From an uncultured Pseudomonadota bacterium (lineage in GTDB: Bacteria > Myxococcota_A > UBA9042 > CAIXZC01), in assembly GCA_937884235.1 (NCBI GenBank), contig CALGBT010000794.1, forward strand, positions 1 to 7,168: a DNA stretch of 7,168 nucleotides. The letters are read 5' to 3'. A model generated the notes under the pieces. The model ran no database searches. It was not told the DNA's origin and was given only the letters and a program-made list of their open reading frames with translations. A program made the position numbers and the translations under genes. Below, piece after piece: positions 1 to 6,800 of this stretch (position 1 is the stretch's first letter; each line of letters begins with the position of its first letter).

Positions 1-3000
1 ACTGTGATGACGGGGACTTCTGCACTTTGAACAGTTGCAGTGAGGGGGTCTGCATCGCAGTGCCCAGGGAGTGCGATGATGGGCTCTTCTGCTCCGGCAT
101 CGAGAGCTGTGATAGTGCTGCCGGAATGTGCGTAGTCGCAGACGTCCCCGTCGTCGATGACGGCATCGATTGCACTGTAGATAGCTGCGACGAGGCGCTG
201 GACGAAGTGGTCAACGAGCCCGACAGTGCCCAGTGCGACGACCTTGACCCATGTACCGATGACCTGTGTGATGGCGAAATCGGCTGCTCGAACACGTTCA
301 ACCTGGCTCCCTGTGATGACGGCGATCTCTGCACGGCCGATGATGCATGCCTGGAGGGGGTCTGTGCGGGGAGCGAAGTCGTCTGCGATGATGCGCTCTT
401 CTGTAACGGTGTGGAGAGCTGCGACCCCGCCACCGGGGACTGCTTGGATGGCGAGTCCCCGGTTACCGACGACGGTATCGACTGTACGGAGGATTCCTGC
501 GACGAAGATGTCGACGAGGTGCTCAATCTCGCCGTTGATTCGGTGTGCGACGATGAAGACCCCTGCACGGATGACTGGTGCGAGGCCGATTCCGGCTGTG
601 CCCACGACAACAACGTCGAACCCTGTGACGATGGCCTGGCCTGCACCATCGACGATGCCTGCTTTCAGGGGACCTGCGCCGGCTACTCCAAGGAATGTGA
701 CGATGCCCTCTTCTGCAACGGCTTGGAGTCGTGCGATGACCTGACGGGGGCCTGTCTGGACGGATGGGCACCGCCCATCGACGACGCGGTGGCCTGCACC
801 ATCGACCAATGCGACGATGACCTGGACGAAGTGGTCCACCTGCCCGTGGATGCCGATTGCGACGATGGCGACATCTGCACCGACGATATCTGTTCCCCGG
901 CTGCCGGATGCGTGCAGGAGTTCAACGTCAACCCTTGTACCGACGGCGACCCCTGCACCGTCATGGACCAGTGCCTTGATGGCCTCTGCGCAGGAACTCC
1001 CAAGGACTGCGATGACACTCTCTACTGCAACGGTGAAGAGAGTTGTGACCCGCTCACCGGTGTCTGCCTGAGTGGCTCCCCACCCGACACTGACGACGAC
1101 ATCGATTGCACCGAAGATTCCTGTGACGAAGAGAGTGATCTGCTGGTGAATGAGCCCGATGACGGGGCCTGCGACGACTCCAATCCCTGCACTGACGATG
1201 CCTGCGTCGCCGGGGCCGGCTGCCAGAACATCCCCAACACCGCCGCTTGCGATGATCTCGACCATTGCACTCTGGCAGACACCTGTCTGGAAGGTGTCTG
1301 CGGAGGCGCACCAAAGCTCTGTGATGACACGCTCTACTGTAATGGGCTGGAGGTCTGCAACCCGGAAAGCGGTGATTGCCAGGCTGGTCTTCCGCCGGAC
1401 GACGCTGATGAGATAGCCTGCACTCTCGACGGCTGCGATGAGGAGAGCGATTCCATCTACCATACGCCCGACCACGTCAAATGCACCGATGACAATGTTT
1501 GCACTGACGACACCTGCGACCCTGCCCTGGGCTGCTTGAATGTGAACAACACCAGTGAATGCGATGACCTTGATGCCTGTACGGTCCAGGATCTGTGTGC
1601 CCACGGACTCTGCAGCGGGGAGCCGGTAGTTTGCTCCAACCTGCTCTTCTGCGATGGCCTGGAAACGTGTTCTCCGCAAAGCGGCGAATGCGTTGCCGGC
1701 CAAGCACCCATAACCAATGATCAGCTAGATTGCACGCTGGACAGCTGTGATGAAGAGGTGGACGCCATTGTGCACGTTGCCGACGGGACGCTGTGCAACG
1801 ATGAGAATGGTTGCACTGACGACTCCTGCGACCCGGAACTGGGCTGCGTCTTCTCACCCAATACCGTGCCTTGCGACGACGGCGAGGAGTGTACCGACGG
1901 TGATGCCTGCGGCGACGGAGCCTGTCAGCCCGGGGGCTGGACCTGCGAAGACTGCACCAACGACCTTGACGACAACAGCAATGGGGCCACCGATTGCTGT
2001 GATGCCCTGTGTGCCGACTACCCTGCTTGCCAATTCGAATCGGGGTGTGGGGACGAATCTGACAACGACTGTGACGGAGCCGCTGACTGTGCGGACTTCG
2101 ATTGCCTCGGAAGCCAGTCCTGCGGCCCCTATCCGCAGCCCGGAGACCTGGTCGTCACCGAAGTCATGCAGGACCCTGACGCCGTAGGCGACTCGCTGGG
2201 CGAGTGGTTTGAGGTGTACAATGCCTCGCCGGAGACCTTTGACCTGCGCTTTATGGAAGTGACCGACGACGGCGACAATTCCTTCGTCGTCGCCGGTGCA
2301 CTGGCAATTGCACCAGGCGAGAGTCTGGTTTTCGGGCGGCGTGGAGAGGCGGAGATCAACGGCGGTATTGAAGTGGACTACGTCTACAGTAACTTCCTGC
2401 TGAGCAACGCCGATGACGAGATTCGGCTGGTGCTAAACGAGGTCGAGGTCGACGTGGTGGCCTATGATGGCGGACCTCTTTTCCCGGACCCCACTGGCGC
2501 TTCGATGCAGCTTGACCCGGCTTCAACTACTGGCGACGGCAACGATGTGGGCGGCAACTGGTGCATCTCCAGGCGGCCCGTGACAGAGGTCGAGGGCGCA
2601 GACTTGGGTACTCCCGGTGCGGACAACCATCCCTGCCACGAGGTGGATTGTGAGGATGGCGAGGATGACGATTTCGACGGCGCCCCAGACTGCGATGATG
2701 AAGACTGCGCCGAGCTCCAAGGCTGCGGTGATGACGATCAGGACGGGGTCTACAACCGGGATGAGATATGCCCAGGCTGGGACGATAATGTCGACCAGGA
2801 CAACGACCAGATTCCCGACGGCTGCGAAATCGCCCTGGTGAGCGGGGCCATTCCAGTCTCCGGGTCGGACTGGGGGATATCGGAACCGCTCCATGTCGAA
2901 CTCGAGATTGTCATGCCGGGTGTCACTGACTCCCCGGGGGCCGGCGAGGGCATTGCGTGTGCCATGAGCTACTTGGTCGCGGGCAAGGAGGAATGGATTG

Positions 3001-3725
3001 ACGTTGCCATGGCCTACGTCAGCGAAGGTGACGGCGATGCCGAGATTCACCGCGGCTCGGTACCCGCACTCAGCGTCGTTCCCGGGCTGAGCGTTACCAC
3101 TGACTTCGTTTGCAGCTACACAACGGCCAACGAAATCACCTACGTTTACAACAATGCTCCCATCGCTGACCTCAATTCCCAACCGGTCCCCTTCATCTAT
3201 ACTGCCGGGGGTAACGCTCCAGCCCCCACTGCCGGGGAGCTTGTCATTACCGAGATCATGAAGAACCCGGAGCATGTTCCCGATGCCGCCGGGGAGTGGT
3301 TTGAGGTCTACGTGGCGGCCGACCATGTCATCGACCTGAAAGGTATCGAGTTGGCGGACAACGATGCCAATTCCCACCACGTCATGGTCTCTGTTTACGG
3401 AGAGCCCGGGGCATACCTGGTGCTGGGAGCCAACGGTATCTTTGGCCAGAACGGCGAGGTCTCCCTCAACTACACTTACGAGGGGATCTCCCTGGCCAAC
3501 GATGACGACGAAGTCCTGCTGTTTAACGGTGCCGTGCTCATTGATGGTGTCGAGTATGACGCTGGGGCAACCTTTCCCAACCAGGCCGGGGCCGCTCTCA
3601 GCCTGTCAGGGGACGTTCTCGATGCAGGCAGTAATGACGTCGGTTCCAATTGGTGCAATGCGACGGCCCCGTTTGGTCCTGGCGATCTTGGCACCCCCGG
3701 CGAAGCCAACCCTGTCTGCGAGTAG
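1..3725 (+). CDS. Secreted Cys-rich repeat protein with two lamin-tail domains (5' end missing)
   Basis: The frame is open from the first complete codon at base 3 to the TAG at 3723-3725, giving 1240 visible residues. The sequence upstream of the first possible start codon (TTG at 27) already reads as a repeat (CDDGDFCTLNSC), so the true start lies outside the window and no signal peptide can be seen. Order of parts: repeat tail (3-71), six 104-residue Cys-rich repeats (72-1943), acidic motifs (1944-2123), first LTD (2142-2636), acidic motifs (2649-2825), beta-rich module (about 2826-3230), second LTD (3234-3722). The cysteine load and absence of any enzymatic motif point to an extracytoplasmic structural or binding protein, an inference from composition. 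The protein stops right after the second LTD, with no C-terminal membrane anchor or sorting signal, so any anchoring must come from the unseen N terminus. The ligand is unknown. Confidence is high that it is a real gene and low on its role. Confidence 0.93.
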   Translation, partial: CDDGDFCTLNSCSEGVCIAVPRECDDGLFCSGIESCDSAAGMCVVADVPVVDDGIDCTVDSCDEALDEVVNEPDSAQCDDLDPCTDDLCDGEIGCSNTFNLAPCDDGDLCTADDACLEGVCAGSEVVCDDALFCNGVESCDPATGDCLDGESPVTDDGIDCTEDSCDEDVDEVLNLAVDSVCDDEDPCTDDWCEADSGCAHDNNVEPCDDGLACTIDDACFQGTCAGYSKECDDALFCNGLESCDDLTGACLDGWAPPIDDAVACTIDQCDDDLDEVVHLPVDADCDDGDICTDDICSPAAGCVQEFNVNPCTDGDPCTVMDQCLDGLCAGTPKDCDDTLYCNGEESCDPLTGVCLSGSPPDTDDDIDCTEDSCDEESDLLVNEPDDGACDDSNPCTDDACVAGAGCQNIPNTAACDDLDHCTLADTCLEGVCGGAPKLCDDTLYCNGLEVCNPESGDCQAGLPPDDADEIACTLDGCDEESDSIYHTPDHVKCTDDNVCTDDTCDPALGCLNVNNTSECDDLDACTVQDLCAHGLCSGEPVVCSNLLFCDGLETCSPQSGECVAGQAPITNDQLDCTLDSCDEEVDAIVHVADGTLCNDENGCTDDSCDPELGCVFSPNTVPCDDGEECTDGDACGDGACQPGGWTCEDCTNDLDDNSNGATDCCDALCADYPACQFESGCGDESDNDCDGAADCADFDCLGSQSCGPYPQPGDLVVTEVMQDPDAVGDSLGEWFEVYNASPETFDLRFMEVTDDGDNSFVVAGALAIAPGESLVFGRRGEAEINGGIEVDYVYSNFLLSNADDEIRLVLNEVEVDVVAYDGGPLFPDPTGASMQLDPASTTGDGNDVGGNWCISRRPVTEVEGADLGTPGADNHPCHEVDCEDGEDDDFDGAPDCDDEDCAELQGCGDDDQDGVYNRDEICPGWDDNVDQDNDQIPDGCEIALVSGAIPVSGSDWGISEPLHVELEIVMPGVTDSPGAGEGIACAMSYLVAGKEEWIDVAMAYVSEGDGDAEIHRGSVPALSVVPGLSVTTDFVCSYTTANEITYVYNNAPIADLNSQPVPFIYTAGGNAPAPTAGELVITEIMKNPEHVPDAAGEWFEVYVAADHVIDLKGIELADNDANSHHVMVSVYGEPGAYLVLGANGIFGQNGEVSLNYTYEGISLANDDDEVLLFNGAVLIDGVEYDAGATFPNQAGAALSLSGDVLDAGSNDVGSNWCNATAPFGPGDLGTPGEANPVCE
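3..71 (+). repeat. Terminal 23 residues of a further upstream Cys-rich repeat
   Basis: This stretch matches the last quarter of the downstream units (their positions 81-104) but is 23 residues instead of 24. It reads CDDGDFCTLNSC where the others have CDDGDLCTADDAC, so one residue is missing between the second and third cysteines. It shows that the array continues upstream of the window, so the total repeat number is unknown and is at least seven. Confidence 0.85.
72..1943 (+). repeat. Six tandem 312-bp repeats encoding 104-residue, 14-Cys units
   Basis: Units begin at 72, 384, 696, 1008, 1320 and 1632, exactly 312 bp apart, and the next cysteine codon falls at 1944, where the array ends. 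Aligning the six translations by hand, all 14 cysteines (unit positions 1, 7, 13, 20, 34, 39, 55, 61, 66, 72, 81, 87, 93, 98) are invariant in every copy, with no insertion or deletion. Other residues and the DNA are clearly diverged, for example LFCSGIESC, LFCNGVESC and LYCNGLEVC at the same place. This is an old array held by selection on length and disulfides, not a recent DNA expansion. An even cysteine count suggests full disulfide pairing within each unit. Similar CDDxDPCTDDxC repeats are common in secreted proteins of Myxococcota-like bacteria; I cannot assign a database family with certainty. Confidence 0.92.
1944..2123 (+). other. Acidic Cys/Asp motifs, putative calcium-binding (first stretch)
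   Basis: Directly after the repeat array come two copies of an acidic motif of the form C-x-(D/N)-x-x-D-(D/N)-(D)-x-D/N-G-A-x-D-C-x-x-x-x-C. The visible cores are DDNSNGATDC and DNDCDGAADC, each followed by a short Cys loop (ALCADYPAC and ADFDCLGSQSC). Closely spaced Asp/Asn/Gly at alternating positions resembles the DxDxDG calcium loops of thrombospondin type 3-like and related bacterial repeats. Calcium binding is inferred from that resemblance. The stretch separates the Cys-rich stalk from the first LTD and may stiffen the junction. Confidence 0.6.
2142..2636 (+). other. Lamin-tail domain (LTD), first of two in the upstream gene
   Basis: The segment starts GDLVVTEVMQDP and continues with GEWFEVYNAS, then a series of short beta strands (LVFGRRGE, VDYVYSNF, DDEIRLVLNEVEVDVV) and ends with NWC...LGTPGADNHPC. 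This succession, TE-(I/V/F)-M, GEW(F/I)E(V)xN, DDEIxL, NWC and LGTPGxxN, is the usual signature of the immunoglobulin-like LTD (Pfam LTD family) in bacterial surface proteins. Two cysteines, in NWC and at the domain end, probably pair. Unlike the LTDs of the next gene, it lacks the extra cysteines in the second and later strands. Confidence 0.82.
2649..2825 (+). other. Acidic Cys/Asp motifs, putative calcium-binding (second stretch)
   Basis: The segment reads CEDGEDDDFDGAPDC followed by a short Cys loop, then DDDQDGVYNRDEICPGWDD and DQDNDQIPDGCE. The first part matches the acidic C-x-DG-x-DDDxDGxxDC motif common in myxobacterial secreted proteins. The second resembles the thrombospondin type 3-like pattern DxDxDGxxDxxExCPGxDDxxDxDxDxxPDGC. 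Both are inferred, from the density of Asp at alternating positions, to bind calcium. It links the first LTD to the following beta-rich module. Confidence 0.65.
2826..3230 (+). other. Beta-rich module of GVTDxPGAGxGI type, function unknown
   Basis: Between the second acidic stretch and the last LTD lies about 135 residues with alternating hydrophobic strands and no Cys-rich repeat. It contains PGVTDSPGAGEGIACAMSY, then WIDVAMAYV, a glycine/acidic turn, and DFVCSYTT near the end. The two cysteines (in IACAM and in FVCSY) could form one disulfide. From memory, GVTDxxGAGxGI followed by a Trp-containing strand recurs in secreted proteins of deltaproteobacterial lineages, usually just after TSP3-like or other linkers, and looks like an Ig-like sandwich. 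I know no characterised function and cannot name a family. Confidence 0.45.
3234..3722 (+). other. Lamin-tail domain (LTD), C-terminal in the upstream gene
   Basis: It begins GELVITEIMKNPEH, has GEWFEVYVAAD, DLKGIELADND, YTYEGISLANDDDEVLLF and ends SNWC...GDLGTPGEANPVC one residue before the stop. It is clearly a paralogue of the LTD at 2142-2636: both have TE(V/I)M followed by an NP/DP pair, where the LTDs of the next gene have EF(M/L)AKS. It carries the same two C-terminal cysteines. Its place at the extreme C terminus suggests that it is the exposed tip if the protein is anchored at its N terminus. Confidence 0.82.
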
Positions 3726-3768
3726 CCCGTTGGCCTTTGCCTTTTGCTGGTCACCTCATCACCAAAGG

Positions 3769-3790
3769 TTGACCCCGGCCCCCGGGTCAA
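3769..3790. promoter_or_regulatory. Perfect 7-bp inverted repeat in the intergenic gap
   Basis: TTGACCC (3769-3775) is the exact reverse complement of GGGTCAA (3784-3790), with an 8-base GC-rich spacer. It lies 44 bases after the upstream stop and 65 bases before the preferred downstream start. It could be a weak terminator hairpin, but there is no T-run after it on either strand, or an operator for a dimeric regulator. TTGACC at 3769-3774 also resembles a -35 box, with a poor -10 candidate TAAACA 17 bases later at 3792-3797, so it may overlap a promoter for the lipoprotein gene. None of these readings is secure. Confidence 0.35.
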
Positions 3791-3843
3791 GTAAACATCT
3801 GCGGTGAGCAAGTGCGCACACAATGGGCCGCAATGGTCCGAGA

Positions 3844-3849
3844 GGGAGG
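3844..3849 (+). promoter_or_regulatory. Shine-Dalgarno sequence that sets the lipoprotein start
   Basis: GGGAGG lies 6 bases before the ATG at 3856 and is a strong ribosome-binding site. The in-frame ATG at 3823 has no comparable site, and starting there would put 11 extra residues, including three arginines, ahead of a normal lipoprotein signal. The site therefore supports translation from 3856. Confidence 0.8.
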
Positions 3850-3855
3850 TCTTCC

Positions 3856-6800
3856 ATGAGAGCACGACGTTGGAACTGCATCTGGTTGGTCGTACTGCTG
3901 GTGGTGGGATGTGGCGGGGGAGATGGAGCCGACGAGCCAGACGTAATCCTGCCCTTTGATAGCTATACAACTGATGAGCAGGGGGCCGTTGACAGCGTGG
4001 ATTCCGACGTCGACGGTGCCGTAGACACGGTTCCCGCAGACGTGGCCCCAGAAATCGACGGCGAATCCTGCATGCCCAATCCCTGCGTTGCCGCCCCCAA
4101 CCCGTCCTGCGATGCCGATGGCGTGACCCTCTGGACCTATGGGACCCCGGGGCTCTGCTCGGTGGAGGCGGGTACTGTGGTCTGTGACTACTCCCTTACT
4201 CCCGTGAACTGCGGGGCCGAGATGATGGCCTGCATTGATGGAGAGTGCGTTGAAGTGGAATATGATCCTTGCGACCCCAATCCTTGCCTCAACGCACCTG
4301 CTGCGGACTGCTCGGAAGATGGCACGACGCTTACCGAGTACGGCGCGCCGGGGAAATGCACCGATGTGGACGGCCTGCCAGAGTGTACCTACGAATCTGC
4401 CCAGACCGTCTGCGCCGATGATGAGCAGGTGTGCAACAATGGAGCCTGCGTGGACCCATGTGACCCCAACCCGTGCATTGAGGCTCCCGCCGATGAGTGT
4501 GAGGGTGATGCCTCGGAGATCCTACTGTCTTACGAATCTCCCGGTACCTGCTCCTACGACGGCGAGATTGCCTGCGACTACGAGATTACGCAGTTCGATT
4601 GCGATGAGATCGACATGGTGTGCAATCTTGGCGCCTGCCTGCTGGAAGGCGAAGGGGACCAGCCCACCGTCGTCGGCGAGATCATCGTCACGGAGTTCAT
4701 GGCCAAGTCCCAGAGCGGCTCAGACAAGGGTGAATGGATTGAAGTCCACAACACTACCGACTTCCCCCTGGACCTTGGTGGCTGCATCTTGCGTGACAAC
4801 GGCAGTGATGCCCACGAGGTAGTCGGTCCAGTGGTCGTAGCCGGCGGGGCTTACGGCGTGTTGGCCCGCTCCGATGTGCCGGAGGAGAATTTCGGCCTGG
4901 CCGTGGACTACGTCTACAGTGGCAACTCTCTGGGCAATAGCGAAGACGAGATCGTCATCGAATGCGGCGGCCTGGTCATCGACGAAGTCATCTACACCAG
5001 TCTCCTGGTTGCCCAGGGCGTTGCGGCCCAACTTGACCCTGGCTCCTACACGGCCGCCGCCAATGACGACCTGGCCAATTGGTGCCCGGCAGTGGACACC
5101 TTCGGTACGGCCGGCAAACTTGGGACCCCAGGCCTTGCCAACTCGACATGTCCGGAGCCCAGTGTCTGCGTGCCCAACCCGTGCAACAACCCCACCGCGG
5201 ATTTCTGCGAGGCAGATGGTCTGACCCTGAACACGTTCTCTGCACCTGGAGTGTGCACGGTTGTGGCAGAGGCACCGGAGTGCGACTACCAAAGTGTGCC
5301 GGTAAATTGCGCTGACGATAGCAAGGTGTGTGTCGCTGGCAAGTGCGTCGAGCCTCCCCCGGACCCCTGTGACCCCAACCCTTGCGACAATCCTCCTCTG
5401 CCTTCGTGTAACGATGAAGCTACTGCTGTTGTCGACTACACGGTGCCAGGCAATTGCACTGCCGTGAACTTCGTTGCCAGCTGCGACTACCAGGCCGTGA
5501 GTGAGCCTTGCGAAGCAGATGTGGAGTTTTGCCTGGATGGAAAATGCGTGCCTGTCGGTGCCGGTGAGCAGCCCACGGAGGTGGGTCAGTTCATCATTGC
5601 CGAGTTCCTGGCGAAGTCTCAGGCGGGCTCCGACAACGGCGAATGGCTCGAACTGCTGAACACCAGCGATTCACCCCTCGACCTGGCTGGCTGCCTGCTG
5701 CTGGACGAGGGTAGCGACAGCAAGACGGTGGAGACGATGCTGGTGGTTCCCGCCGGCGGCTACGTGGTCCTGGCCCGAAGCAGTGACCCCGTGGCCAACC
5801 ACGGGCTGGAGCCTGACTATGTCTATGGCGGCTATAGCCTGGGCAACGCCGACGACGAAATCATCCTGAAGTGCGGCGAAGTGATTATCGACCAGGTCAA
5901 CTACCTTGCCGAGCAGGCGGTAGAGGGAGTTGCGTGGCAACTCTCTGCCGACTTCCTCGATGCCACTGCCAACGACGATATGGCCAATTGGTGCGCGGCG
6001 ACCGAGACCTACGGCACTGCCGGCAAGCTGGGCACGCCAGGATTGGTCAACGCGGTCTGCCCGCTGCCGGACCCCTGCGATCCCAATCCCTGCGATGCTC
6101 CCCCAGCGTACGAGTGCGACGTTGATGGGCTCCAACTCAGCACCTACCCGGCGCAGGGCGATTGTACCAACGACAACGGCGAGGCGGCCTGCGAGTACCC
6201 GGTCACCATCGTCAACTGCGCCGACACGGACCAGAAGTGCGAAGGGGCCCAGTGCGTCTCGGCGTGCGACCCCAATCCCTGTACCAATCCTCCCGCCAAT
6301 GAATGCGCCGAGGACGGAGTCACTCTGACCAGCTATCCGGAGGCAGGCAGCTGCACCGCGCTTGCCGGAATCCCCGCTTGTGAGTACGCCGCCACGGTGC
6401 TGCTCTGCTCGGAGAGCGACAAGGTCTGTGAGGCCGGGCAGTGTGTCACCCCCGGCGAGGAGCCGCTGCAGGTGGGCGATTTCGTCCTGACCGAGTTCAT
6501 GGCCAAATCCCTGCCGGGTACCGAAAAAGGTGAGTGGGTCGAGTTCGTCAACACCACTGACGGCCCCCTCAATCTGGCCGGCTGCGTGCTGCGGGACGAC
6601 GACAGCGACTCTGTCACCATCGTCGACGAGTTGATCATCGCAGGCGGTGCCTACGCCCTCTTCGCCCGTTCCAACGTTCCCGCAGAGAACAACGGCCTTC
6701 CCGCTGCTTCTCTCTACTTCGGCGGCGGCTTCCAACTTGCCAACTCGGTGGACGAGATTGCTCTGCAGTGCGGGGACGTGATTGTTGACCACGTCGCCTA

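Noticed and set aside
27..29. TTG at 27 as the start of the first gene
   Set aside because: The codons before it are open and encode conserved repeat residues (CDDGDFCT), so the gene starts upstream of the window.
2523..3380. Minus-strand open frame of 285 residues
   Set aside because: Antisense to the first LTD tail, the acidic stretch and the beta-rich module. Its Val/Gly/Ala-rich translation is what antisense of Asp- and Thr-rich coding DNA gives.
3364..3807. Plus-strand open frame of 147 residues running past the upstream stop
   Set aside because: It overlaps the clearly coding LTD in another frame, has a low-complexity Ser/Pro/Thr-rich translation and no ribosome-binding site.
3823..3855. 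Upstream ATG at 3823 as lipoprotein start
   Set aside because: It has no good Shine-Dalgarno sequence, while ATG 3856 has GGGAGG at the ideal distance and gives a standard 19-residue lipoprotein signal.
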